From contig OX393550.1 of the NCBI GenBank assembly GCA_947650365.1, forward strand, positions 118,434,874-118,498,873: a stretch of DNA of 64,000 nucleotides. The letters run 5' to 3'. Source of the stretch: Chamaelirium japonicum (Eukaryota; Streptophyta; Magnoliopsida; Liliales; Melanthiaceae). Positions within the stretch are counted from its first letter, which is position 1; each line of letters opens with the position of its first letter. The translations under genes and the position numbers were made by a program. Below the pieces are notes generated by a model. That model was not told the DNA's origin. It did no database searches and saw nothing but the letters and a program-made list of their open reading frames with translations. Shown in pieces: positions 24,877-37,235 of the stretch.

Positions 24877-26825
24877 TGTTGTAGCTCGTGTGTCCTGAGC
24901 GTGGATTTTCTGTATTAACATTAATAAAGATGACTTAGGTTATTGCTTTAATTAGAATACTACTTTGGTATATGTTAATACACATATAATAAAAGGACCC
25001 TAGGGAACACAGTAGGCCATTGAGACGCATGGTGGATCCATACTTGGGAGACCTAGTGGACCAGTTCTATGTAGACCTAGAACTAGTTCACAGCTTTGGT
25101 GATGTCGTTCGCTTCACCGAGAATAAGTTGTTGGCAGGTAGAGGATGTGGTGAAGTCTCCACCGCGAGAACATGGGATTCCCATTCACCTGACCAAGTAC
25201 GATGATCGTGTTGAACAAGAACCAAGATGGTGCATAGTTCAGTGATTCAAACATTGGTGCATAAACCGTCTTACTACTATAGATAATCTGTCCTTAACCC
25301 TAAGGGACCATGTACACTGGGCCAACCAGTTGAGTGGTGCTTTGATGTGCCAACGTGTGCGGATCTTTTATAGTCCAATATCACGGTACGTTGGGTTACC
25401 CGACTGGCGCTTGAGTGGCATGCAATCTCTATAGGTTATTCGACGTCCAGTGTTGGATGGGTGCGTTTTGATGAGTCAATCTGTCCACACAGTTAACCCA
25501 GGTCTGGTGGTTGTCAGTATGACTGACGATGTTCCGGATACTAGGCATAGCACCGGAAGGTGTGTGGTGTTATAGATGACAAGTCATCAAATCTTAGTTA
25601 GATGATCGATCGGGATCTGACGGTGCTCCCCAACGCCCGAGTCGTATCATGGCACCAGTAATAGGAGGGACTAAAAATTATCAGAGTATAGTAAAGAATA
25701 GGGTCACGAGGGAGTAACATAAGTTTAGGATCACTAGAGTTCAACTCGTGTCGCACTCTGGGTGGCTGCACGGGTTAATTGGATTAGGACTGATTAACGG
25801 AACTTTTGGTGTATCACCGGAACAGTTAATCAGGGATCCGATTGGAGCTAGAGATACTAAACCCTGAAGGTTTCACCCTATCGTTGTGTATAGAAATTGT
25901 TCCCCAACCTGGTTGGATACGTTGGATGCGAAGTAGCGCGATGGAGCGCAAGCCCAGAGCCTAAGAACCTAATTCACATATGTTAGGTGTCATAGGGATA
26001 TTTTGGTAAATACTGAAATATGACTCAGAACATATTGAATATCGATCCTAAAATGAGCGGAATAATTCCAGAAGCTCATAGGTACTGACGGAACTCGATT
26101 CCGAGTAGCACACCTCTCTCAATCTCTCCTACAGTGTTTCACTTTTCGTGAAGGACGTTTTCGTCCAAGCTTCACGATAGCTAAATGGAATCCCTAAAAA
26201 TCGCCCCCCCCCCCTCTCATCCCAATCACTAGGGGGCCGGCCCTATCTTGCGTATGTGAGTTGGGGCCGGCCCTATAAAGTGATTGGAGGGAGAGGGGGC
26301 CGGCCCTAGGGTGCTCCCCTCTCCAGAAAACCAAACCCCTCTCCATTCTCCCCTTTTTATGGTTTCGGCCAAGGAAGAAAAAGGAAGAAGAAGGAGGAAG
26401 GAAGGAGAAGGAAGAAGAGAGAAAGAGAAAGAGGAGATCTCGCGGCTCGCCATTATCTTTGCAACGAATTCCTATATCAGCTTGTAGTCCTTGCACTCAG
26501 ATATAGGACTTCGAGGATTCCTCCATTCGCAAAGGACAAGGTGCCATCCGACAACTTCCCTTGTGATTCACGTGCGGTTTATCATCGTTCCATTCTCTTC
26601 GGACCATAGATCCATAAGGTATGATGATTCTAAACACCTAACTAGATGCATGCATGTCTTCTGTAGATCGTAGTATGCCTCTAGGGTGTCCGCACATATG
26701 CTAAGATCATAGATTTGCATATAGATTGATTTGTAGAATTAATTGTAATTAAACATACACCGTAAGATCTTCGGATCTACCTTTTGCTTCTGCTGCGACT
26801 CTGATAATAGGATCCAATTCCAACA
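24877..26825 (+). repeat. 5' LTR of copia C (1949 bp)
   Basis: TGTTGTAGCTCG to GATCCAATTCCAACA, directly followed by the copia primer site. The inverted LTRs of copia E and the partial copy at 53145-53913 are homologous. Confidence 0.9.
26274..26280 (+). promoter_or_regulatory. TATA box candidate in copia C LTR
   Basis: TATAAAG in CCCTATAAAGTG. It is conserved in the partial plus LTR near 53367. Confidence 0.4.
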
Positions 26826-26827
26826 AT

Positions 26828-26839
26828 TGGTATCAGAGC
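26828..26839 (+). promoter_or_regulatory. Copia primer-binding site of element C
   Basis: TGGTATCAGAGC, the classical plant copia site complementary to the initiator methionine tRNA end, two bases after the LTR. Confidence 0.95.
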
Positions 26840-28783
26840 ATGCTTCGGTGTGTGTTTCATGCATAAATTCATGAAAATATTATATAAATATATGATGACA
26901 TATGTTTTCGTCGGGGTTCGGCATAGATCATGCATATGGATTGTGCTATGTATCGTTTCTTTGTAGGTGCCGGGCTGAATAATAATCTGTGATTGCATGC
27001 CTCCGGGGGTCGGACCCCGGATTTAATTTTTGTATTGATTATTTTTGTGCTTGTGGATTTTAAGGCTCTAGATGGGCGGGGGTGGAGGTTGATCACCCTT
27101 GGTTTCCTGGCCATGTTTTCTAGGATTGTTTCCTTTTTTTTCTAGCAAAATTGTATACGAACGACCACTTGCTTAGAACGTGTTAGTTTTCGGTCACAGG
27201 AAGAAGGAGATGATACTACATCCACGGTTCGGGAAAGTGGTACCATGGAGTGCAAAGACGACCCGGTGAAAGCGTGCACGTTGGCGATGCTCGGGATCAT
27301 CGTCGAAGATCGTGCAGAACGGAAGAATAGGATATCTTGGCTGTGCTATTCAGGTTCAGGGGTCGGACCTTAGACTTGATTCAGTTTGGATGTTTTTTTT
27401 ATTAATCTCTTTACTTAGTGTTTAGAGAACCCCGATGATAATTTAATTATCTATCTTTCTTGTGAGTTAGTCTCTAGATCAGGCTTAGGGTTAGTACTTA
27501 GCTTATGGATTCATCGGTGTCTCTATATGGTTCTAACACGTGCGAATCCGATGGCTAACTAAAAGAAAAGATGGTAACCGCCCTCGTGGTAGTTCAGCTA
27601 GCCAAGTACTTTGCGCCGAGATAGACGCAGTGTTAGATTTATTTAGAGATAACTAATATCCCCATAAGAAGTATGATAACCCTAGTGGGATGCCTTTTCC
27701 CCACATGGTCCTAACGACCAAGTTAGGTTAGGATTCCACTAAGTGATACCCATTTCTAGTTGACGTTAGATGGTAGTATGAACTCATCATGATTTGGTTA
27801 TGCTATCATTAGGTTGAGGTTCGGCGAAGGTTATCGGATGTCCCTATTTAGCAAGCATCGAAACCTATAATGAGATGAGATCTACTATGACATCAGACAT
27901 CAAATTATGAATGAGACGTCATTCTAATGGGAGTCCTTTCCACGTTGACCTTAGGCTAGGATCCAGATCTTAGGATTATGGGCAAACTAAGTATCGGGAT
28001 CCTTGGAATCTATGTATTGTGATCCTTATAAAAAAAGCGAAAGCTGAATATTCAAGGTAGGGATTATGATATTTTCCAAGGATACTAATGCTTTGCGGGA
28101 AGGTTTGTAATCCTAGTGGGAGCGCGGTAGACCAGGGTCTAGATCTAGGAGGTCGTGACCTTTCTAGATATGTATAAAACCTCACAAAGAAGGGATATGT
28201 AAGAGGTTCTCTCCAAAGGAGAGCCCCTAACCTCCACAATCAACCGGCTAAGGGTCTGGGTCGGAGGTACGTAGTTCGATATTCCCACCGGGTGAGAGCT
28301 GTGTTTCCTTCCATACCGGTTCACCTATTAGTTTCCTTTGGGGCATGGAGGATACCGGTGTCAGTGGGTGACAGTTTTTTTCCTGCACCGCGGGAGCCTA
28401 TGAACCCCCCTGTCGACACCACCTAGATTTATGGGAAGCATCCGAAAGCTTATGTGAAGCTGTCATTGCTGCGCATGGCGGGTCACATAAAACTAACCAA
28501 AAGGAGACTGGGAGGTCTTTCAGTTTGCCATGAGTAATTCTGATAAAGACTAGGTCGTAAACGCCTCGTTGGCAGAAGCGGTTGCACGCTCTCACCGAGA
28601 TATTGTCTCTAATTCAAGGCTGATAGTCTCAGTGCTCGATCCCAAGGAATTTAGATTCCTGGATGTCTCCACTTGAGGTAGTAAAGACATAGCGGCTGGA
28701 GTAAACATTATCTATTTTTAAATTTCATAAAATAGATTATAGTAGACCCTAATTTTTGCTTTAAACCATTGTTTACAAAAATT
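26840..28783 (+). other. Untranslated leader of copia C
   Basis: 1.9 kb with no coding frame of note. Homologous, inverted leader sequence is at 50379-52195 in copia E, so the long leader is a family trait. Confidence 0.75.
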
Positions 28784-31700
28784 ATGACCAAGCTCGACCC
28801 CCTTGCCTCCATCCTTAATGATAACAAACTTACGGGACTAAACTATGAGGACTAGAATCATAACCTTATGCTAGTCCTAAGGGTTGGCAAACACTCAATT
28901 GCCCTAAGTACCCCTCAACCGGCCATGCCGGGACCAAGTGCTACTGAGGCCCAGTTGAAGGAATGGAAAGACTGGCTATATGCTGATGAGATGTGCCAGT
29001 GCTACATAGTGGCATCCTTGCAGACCGTCCTTCAGAAGCAAGTCGAATATATGGCCCTTCGCTTTAAACATGATGCTCTATTTAAAGAAAATGTTTGAGG
29101 GTCGTAGTCGAGTAACTTGGTTCCTTCGATGTCATCTTGGATGCAGAGATCCAGACCGATATTTTCCTTGTGTCTCTGTCAGGAACGTTTAAGGGCTTCA
29201 TTACCAACTTTAACCTTAACCGATTGGAGATGACTAACGCAGAGCTCCTAGCGGCTTTCCAGGCGGCAGAGGATGGGATGAAAGCAGTAGCCCAATCCCT
29301 GAACGTAGAGCGGAAGTTTTCTCTGAAAGCCAAAGGCAAGTTTCAAACAAGAAAGTCTAAGAAGCCCGTAAAGATGGGCCAGGTGTAGTTGTAGGTTCCT
29401 AAGCAGGATGGTCCAACGAAGCCCAAAGAAAAATATTTTTAATGCGGCAAGAAGGGGCACTAGAAGGGTGACTGCCGTGCGACTCCCAAAAAGGCTAAGA
29501 CAGGTATATCTCAAATCCACATTGTGGAATCCCTTGTAGCATCAAGTTGTTCTCCAGTCTCATGGATTGTGGATTTTGTTTCCACTAACTATGCTTGCAA
29601 TAATTTGCAGCGATTCAAGGAAACAAAAAAACTGGGTGATGGGGAGATCATCCTAAGCATAGGAACTAAGGTCGAGACAGAGGTTGAAGAAGTTGGAGAT
29701 GTCGTCTTGCAGTTTCTTGATGGAAGAAGTTTATTACTTAGAGACATGCTTTATGTACCGTCCTTGAGACAAAACTTAATTTATGTTTCCTTATTGAATA
29801 ATGAAGGTTTTTCAGTTTTATTTGATGCTTCTGGTATGTCAATTAAATTGAATGGTTCATTTGTTTGTAAGGGAAAGACACAGAATGGTCTCTATGCAAT
29901 TAACTCCAATCATAAGTAGGATAACATAACTGAAGCCTATGTGGTTAATTCATCTAAAAGAAAAAATTCCTCAGATAATCCAACACTCTTTTGGCATCTA
30001 AGGCTTGGACATATCGCCTCAGATAGGATTCACAGGTTAGTTAAGGTAGGACTTTTAAGTCCAGATGTTTCAGAGAGCCTACCAACGTGTGAGTCTTACC
30101 TGGAAGGTAAGATAACTAAAAGAACTTTCCGAGCCAAAGGTAGCAGATTTCAGGAGGTATTGGAGTTGGTACACACTGATGTACGTGGGCCAATAAGTAT
30201 CCGTGCTATAGGAGGCTTTGAATATTTCATCACCTTCACGGATGATCACTCGTAGTTTGGATGCATGTACCCAATGCGGCGGAAGTCTGAATCCTTTGAT
30301 AAGTTCAAGGAGTTCAGAGATAAAGCAGAAAAGCAGATGAGTAAGAGTATCAAGTCTCTTCGATCGGATCGAGGAGGCGAATACCTATCGGATGAATTTA
30401 TTGGGTACCTGCGTGAGCATGGGATTGTATACCAGTTGACTGCACCAGGGATACCGCAACAAAACGGTATATCTGAGAGGAGAAACTGAACTTTGTTAGA
30501 CATGGTTCGGACTATGATGAGTTATGCAACATTGCCACCTAGTTTTTAGGGATATGCCCTAGAAATGACAGCATATACCTTGAACTTTATTCCATCAAAG
30601 TTAGTACCTCTAACTCCTTAGGTGCTGTGGTTGAAGCGAAAGCCAAGCCTGCAGCACTTTAGGATTTGGGGTTGTCCAGCACATGTGTGAAAGGACAAGC
30701 GAGATAAGATGGAGTCAAAGACTAAGGTATGTTTATTTGTTGGATATCCAAAAGGGACAAAGGGTGGTTTATTTTATGATCCTGAGGATAGAAAGGTTAT
30801 CGTCTCGACGAACACCGTATTCCTAGAGCAAGATTATTTAATAGATCATAATCCCACCAGTAAAGTAGTTCTTGAAGAATTGCTTGGTACTGATAGGAGT
30901 ACGCAGACAGAAAATACAGTAGGAGTCGATATCACTAAGATAAACGATAATATAGAATCGACTCCTACGGAACCACCGCAGGCTCATCGTAGTGGAAAGA
31001 TAACAAAAGCTCCTGATAGATACATTGGAGAAGTCTTCTTGGTAGATCCAGAGTTTCAGAAGGATAATCCTCTAAACTATGACGAAGCGATGGTATCCTC
31101 TGACCATGCAGCATGGCAAAAAGCCATGGAGGCAGAACTGACATCGATATCCCAAAACTCGATCTGGACACTTGTAATACCGCCTCACAATACTAAACCT
31201 GTTGGGTGTAAATGGGTATACAAAAGAAAAAGAGGTACAGATGGTACCGTTGTGACTTACAAAGTTAGATTAGTCGCTAAGGGTTATACCCAGCACGAAG
31301 GGTCGACTATGACGAAACCTTTTCACCAGTGCCTATGCTTAAGTCTATCTAGATCCTCTTGTCCATTGCAGCCCATTATGATTGGGAGATCTGGCAAATG
31401 GACGTCAAGATCGCATTCCTCAACGGGGATTTGGAAGAAGACATCTATATGTCTCAGCCTCCAGGCTTTGTAGCAAAAGGTCAGGAAAGTCTAGTGTGCA
31501 AGTTACAAAGGTCTATTTATGGACTGAAGCAAGCATCCAGAAGTTGGAACATGCATTTTGATCAGGCTATCCAGTCTTATGGATTTGAACAGAACATGGA
31601 TGAACCATGTGTTTATAAGATAAGCGATAAGACTGCAGTAGTTTTTCTAGTACTTTACGTAGACGATATCCTGCTCATTGGAAACGATATTGGAATGTTG

Positions 31701-32099
31701 TCTACAGTGAAGGTGTGGTTATCCTCTCAATTTGACATGAAAGATCTGGGTGAAGCGAGTTATGTTCTGGGGATCAAGGTAACTCGAGATCGCCAGAACA
31801 AGATTCTATCGTTGTCACAGTCAGCCTACATAGATACTATCTTGGTCAGATTCAGTATGTACAACTCCAAGAAGGGACTCGTTCCATTCAGACATTGAAT
31901 TAAATTGTCCAAGGATCAGGGTCCTAAGACTCCTGAGGAGAGAGCAGAGATGCAGAAGATACCTTATGCTTCGATTGTAGGGAGTCTGATATATGCTATG
32001 CAATTCACGAGACCAGATATATACTATGCAGTAGGCATGATGGGCAGATATCAGTTAAATCCGGGTCAAGGACACTGGACTGCTGTGAAAAGTATACTC
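28784..32099 (+). pseudogene. Copia C gag-pol, truncated in RNase H
   Basis: Gag begins at the ATG at 28784 (MTKLDPLASILNDNKLTG) and contains a first in-frame TAG at 28853, probably from a Trp codon. A CCHC knuckle (CGKKGH...GDC) lies near 29442-29476, interrupted by stops. The protease region is 29524-29919. Integrase runs from about 29941: HLRLGH zinc part with its last Cys changed to Tyr, HTD and FTDD aspartates, RSDRGGEYLS and NGISERRN. RT spans about 31100-31900 with LYVDDILL intact and a one-base deletion near 31304. RNase H stops at 32099 where copia E begins. More than ten stops or shifts make it dead. Confidence 0.9.
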
Positions 32100-34020
32100 T
32101 GTTGGAATTGGATCCTATTATCAGAGTCACAGTGAAAGCAAAAAATAGATCCGAAGATCTTACGATGTATGTTTCATTACAATTAATTCTACAATACAAT
32201 CTACATGTAAATCTTTGATCTTAGAATATGTGCGGACACCTTAGAGGCATACTACGATCTACGAAAGCATGCATGTATCTAGTTAGGTATTTAGAATCAT
32301 CATACCTTGTGAATCTATGATCCGAAGAGAATGGAACGATGCTGAACCGCAAATGAATCACAAGGGAAGCTGTTGAATGACACCTTGTCCTTTGCGAATG
32401 GAGGAATCCTTGAAGTCCTATCTCTGAGTGCAAGGACTACGAGCCGACGGAGGAATTCGTTGCGAAGACGACGATAAGACACGAGATCTCCTCCTTTTCT
32501 TTCTCTCTTCTTCCTTCACGTTCCTTTCTCCTTTTTCTTCCTTCTTCTTCCTCTTTCTTCCTTGGCCGAAACCACAAAGAGGGAGAGAAGAGAGGGAGGG
32601 TCGAGTTTTTTCTAGAGAGGGGAGAGCTAGGGCTGGTCCCCTAATGCTCTACGCAAGCTAGGGACAGCCCCATATGGATTAGGATGAGGGGTGCTTAGTT
32701 TTAGGGTTTCAGAATACCTATCGTGAAGCATGGACGAAAACGGCCTTCACGAAAAGTGAAACACTATAAGAGAGATTGAGTGAGGTACGCTATTCAGAAT
32801 CGAGTTCCGTCAGTGCCTATGAGTTCCTGAAATTATTCTGCTCATTTTAAGATCTATATTCAATATGTTCTGAGCCATATTTCAGTATTTACCAAAATAC
32901 CCCTATAGCCCCTCACACATGTGAATTAGGTTCTTAGGTTCTGGGCTTGCGCTCCATCGCGCTACTTTGCATCCAACGTATCCAACCAGGTCAGGGAACA
33001 ATTCCTATACGCAATAACAGGGTGGAACCTTTAGGGTTCAGGATCTCTAGCTCCAATCGAATCCCTGATTAACTGTTCCGGTGATACACCGAAAGTTCCA
33101 TTAATCAGTCCTAATCCGATTAACCCGCGTAGCCACCCAGAGTGCGATGCGAGTTGAACTCTAGTGATCCTAAACTTATGTTACTCCCTCGTAACCCTGT
33201 TCTCTACTATACTCTGATAATCCTTAGTCCCTCCTATTATTGGTGTCATGATACGACTCGGGTGGTGGGGAGCACCGTCAGATCCCGATCGATCATTTGA
33301 CTAGGATTTGATGACTTGCCATCTATAACACCACATACCTTTTGGTGCTATGCCTAACATCCGGAACGTCGTCAGTCATACTGACAACCACCTAGCCTGG
33401 GTTAACTATATGGACAGATTGACTCATCAAAACACACCTATCCAATACTGGACGTCGGATAACCTGTAGGGATTGCATGCCACTCAAGCGCCAATCGGGT
33501 AACCCAACATACCATGGTATTGGACTATGGAAGGTCCGCACACGTTGGTACATCAAAGCACCACTCAACTGGTTAGCCCAGTGTACATGGTTCCTCAGGT
33601 TAAGGACAGATTATTTATAGTAGTAAGATGGTTCATGCACCAGTATCTGAATCACTGAACTATGCACCGTCTTGGTTCCTGTTCAACAAGATCATCGTGC
33701 TTGGTCAGGTGAATGGGAATCCCATGTTCCCGTAGTGAAGACTTCACCACATCATCTACTTGCCAACAGCTTATTCTCGGTGAAGCGACCAGCATCACCA
33801 AAGCTGTAAACTAGTTCTAGGTCTACACAAAACTGGTCCACTGGGTCTCCCAAGCATGGATCCACCATGCGTCTCAGTGGCCTACTGTGTTCCCTAGGAT
33901 CCTTTTATTATATGTGTATTAATATATACCAAAGTAGTATTCTAATTAAAGCAACAACCAAAGTCATCTTTATTAATGTTAATACAGAAAATCCACGCTC
34001 AGGACATACGAGCTACAATA
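32100..34020 (-). repeat. 3' LTR of copia E (1921 bp, inverted)
   Basis: TGTTGGAATTGG at the left through CGAGCTACAATA at the right, next to the polypurine tract. The expected terminal CAACA reads CAATA, a one-base decay. Confidence 0.88.
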
Positions 34021-34031
34021 ATCTCCCACTT
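34021..34031 (-). promoter_or_regulatory. Polypurine tract of copia E
   Basis: The minus strand reads AAGTGGGAGAT directly before the LTR. It lies a few bases beyond the pol stop at 34035. Confidence 0.85.
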
Positions 34032-34034
34032 GGC

Positions 34035-36363
34035 CTAGCGGGAAATAACAGTCTTAACTCCCATGGCATCTACGTGCTTCTCAAAAGCCATGGTCGGTAA
34101 CGCCTTTATGAAAGGGTCCGCCATGTTATCTGCAGATACCACCTGAGTCACTACAATCTCCCCTCGCTTCTACAAGTCTCGGATAATGTAGTATTTATGC
34201 TCAATGTGCTTACTCTTCTGGTGAAATCTTGGCTTCTTGGATTGTGCTATTGATCCACTATTGTCGCAGTAAAGGACAATAGGATCTTGAGCTCCCTGTA
34301 CACATCCTAAGTCCGTAAGGAACTTTTTAAGCCACACCGCCTCCTTGGCTGCTTCGCACGCTGCAACGTACTCAGCCTTTGTCATCGAATCCACGATGCA
34401 TCCCTGCTTCACGCTCCTCCAACTAACAGCTCCTTCTCCCAATGAAAGCTCAAACCTTGATGTTGATCTCCTGGATTTCGGATCTGCTACAAAGTTAGAA
34501 TCCGTATATCCAATCGGCATTAGTTCCTGTGAAGAGTAAACTAACTCATAATCTCTTATCCTATGGAGATACTTGAGTATACTTTTTATAGCAGTCTAGT
34601 GCCCTGGACCCGGATTTGACTGATACCTGCCCATCATGCAAACTGCATAGCATATATCTAGTCTCGTGCACTGCATAACATACATCAGACTCCCTACAGC
34701 CGAAGCATAAGGTATCTTCTTCATCTCTGCTCTCTCCTCGGAAGTCTTAGGACCCTGATCCTTGGACAATTTCATTCCATGTCTGAATACAACGAGTCCC
34801 TTCTTGGAGTATTGCATACTGAATCTGACCAAGATAGTATCTATGTAGGCTGACTGTGACAGTAAAAGAATCTTGTTCTAGTGATCTTGAGTTACCTTGA
34901 TCACCAGAATATAACTCGCTTCACCCAGGTCTTTCATATCAAATTGAGAGGATAACCACACCTTCACTGTAGACAACGTTCCAATATCGTTTCCAATGAG
35001 CAGGATATCATCTACGTAAAGTACTAGAAAAACTACTACAGTCTTATCGCTCCTCTTATAAACACATGGTTCATCTACGTTCTATTCAAATCCATAAGAC
35101 TAGATAGTCTGATCAAAACACATGTTTCAACTTCTAGATACTTGCTTTAATCCATAAATGGACATTTGCAACTTGCATACCAGACTTTCCTGACCTTTTA
35201 CGACAAAGCCTGAAGGCTGAGACATATAGATGTCTTCTTCCAAATTCTCGTTGAGAAATGCGGTCTTGATGTCCATTTGCCAGATCTCTCAATCATAATG
35301 GGCTGCAATGGATAAGAGGATCTGGATAGACTTAAGCATAGCCACTGGCGAAAAGGTTTCGTCATAGTCGATCCCTTCTTGCTGGGTATAACCCTTAGCG
35401 ACTAGTCTTGCTTTGTAAGTCTCAACGGTACCATCTGGACCTCTTTTTCTTTTGTACACCCACTTACACCCAACATTTTTAATATTGTGAGATAGTGTTA
35501 CAAGTGTCCAGACCAAGTTTTGGGACATCGATGTCAGTTCTGCCTCTATGGCTTTCTACCATGCTGTATGATCAGAGGATACCATCGCTTCGTCATAGTT
35601 CAGAGGACCATCCTTCTGAAACTCTTGATCTACCAAGAAGGCTTCTTCAATGTATCTATCAGGAGCTCTTGTGGTCCTTCCACTGCAATGAGCCTGCGGT
35701 GGTTCCGTAGGAGTCGATTCTATAGTATCGTTTATCTTAGTGATATCAACTCCCACTATGTTTCTGTCTGCGTACCCCTATCAGTACCAAGCAATTCTTC
35801 AAGAACTACTTTATTGGTGGACTTATGGTCTATTAAATAATTCTGCTCCAGGAATACGGTGTTCATCGAGACGACAACCTTTTTATCCTCAAGATCATAA
35901 AATAAACCACCCTTTGTCCCTTTTGGATACCCAACGAATAGACATACCTTAGTCTTTGACTCCATCTTATCTCACTTGTCCTTCCGCACATGTGCTAGAC
36001 AACCCCAAATCCTAACGTGTTGTAGGCTTGGCTTTCGCTTCAACCACAACTCCCAAGGAGTTAAAGGTACTGACTTTGATGGAATAAAGTTCAAGGTATA
36101 TGCTACCGTCTCTAGTGCATATCCCAAAAACTAGGTGGCAATGTTGCATAACTCATCATAGTCCGAACTATGTCTAACAAAGTTTGGTTTCTCCTCTTAG
36201 ATATACTGTTTTGTTGCAGTGTCCCTGGTGCAGTCAACTGTGATAAAATCCCATACTCACGCAGGTACCTAATAAATTTATCCGATAGGTATTTGCCTCC
36301 TCGATCCGATCGAAGAGACATGATACTCTTACCCGTCTGCTTTTCTGCTTCAGCTCTGAACTC
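34035..36363 (-). pseudogene. Copia E pol, right-to-left: integrase core, RT, RNase H
   Basis: From 36363 leftward: the rest of the integrase (RSDRGGKYLSDKF; the later conserved site reads NSISKRRN instead of NGISERRN), the pol linker with EPPQAH, and RT ([20 protein letters not shown] near 35380, YVDDILLIGND near 35010). RNase H follows with GYTDSNFVADPKSRRSTS near 34500, VLYCDNSGS near 34270 and KHIEHKYY near 34190, then a stop. The tail runs to the final stop at 34035. Many in-frame stops. Confidence 0.9.
36359..36363. repeat. Left target-site duplication of Tat D
   Basis: AACTC, repeated exactly at 48776-48780. Removing D restores the integrase codons KEF|RAEAEKQ of copia E. Confidence 0.95.
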
Positions 36364-37068
36364 TGTGGGTGCAAATTTTGGTAAGAAGTCTGCATATAGC
36401 GAGACCCACCGGCCCTGCCTGGTGGGCCCCCGAAGACTACCGCGGGACCCACCGGCTCTGCCTTGTGGGCCCAGGAGCCTGTGGAATCCCCCGAAGACTA
36501 CCGCGGGACCCACCGGCTCTGCCTGGTGGGCCCAGGAGCCTGTGGAATCCCCCAGGAGACGGCAGCGGGGCCCACTAGCCTTACCTGGAGGATCCCCAGA
36601 TACGACAGCAGAAACCGACATTTACCCCGGAATTTCTTCCCGGGAATTCTATAAATAGCAGAACCTTCGAATGTAAAGGGATCCGAAATCCGATTTTCCA
36701 GTTCTGAAATCTGATTTTCAGAAACCAGAGCTCTGGATTTCAGTTTCCATCCCTTCACTTCCTCTCTTCGATCTTCCTCTTGTCTTTGAAGAGATCAGAG
36801 TGGTTTCAGTGATACTCGGCCTGTCGAGATCACTTCGATACAAGTGTTAGTGTTTTTCGGGTTGCTCCCTATAGCACGGAGACGTAGGCTTCAGCTGAAC
36901 TCTGAGATCACCTCTTTCGCGTCAACTCTCTGATTGCATCTCTATCTGCTTGTGTATTGAGTACTGCAACTTCAATCAATCAATAGATCGAACAACGATC
37001 TTCGACTCGAACCTTCAATTGACTGGTGAGGCGAAGTCTTCGGGTCGGCACAAAGATTTTCCCCCACA
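36364..37068 (+). repeat. 5' LTR of Tat D (705 bp)
   Basis: TGTGGGTGCAAA to TTTTCCCCCACA. The first third holds three ~70-bp GC-rich direct repeats built on GACCCACCGGCTCTGCCTGG, each with a CCCACC/GGTGGG hairpin. Confidence 0.96.
36650..36657 (+). promoter_or_regulatory. TATA box of Tat D 5' LTR
   Basis: TATAAATA in TTCTATAAATAGCAG. It is identical in the 3' LTR at 48358-48365. Confidence 0.75.
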
Positions 37069-37071
37069 GTT

Positions 37072-37089
37072 TGGCACCGTCTGTGGGAT
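37072..37089 (+). promoter_or_regulatory. Primer-binding site of Tat D
   Basis: TGGCACCGTCTGTGGGAT, three bases past the LTR end. This is a form common in plant Tat elements. The tRNA is not assigned here. Confidence 0.85.
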
Positions 37090-37235
37090 TAAACGAAAAG
37101 CCAAGTCCTCTCTACAACAACTATCAGATCAGTTAAGTAGCCAACTGATCGATAGTCAAACTTCCTCGCCCCTTCGGTTGAGCAGACAACCAGCAGGACA
37201 CCGGCACTCTCATTGTACCCTTTGCTCTCTACTAA

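Noticed and set aside
36112-36658. Frames spanning the copia E integrase and Tat D LTR
   Set aside because: They cross a transposon boundary by chance and encode LTR GC-rich repeats.
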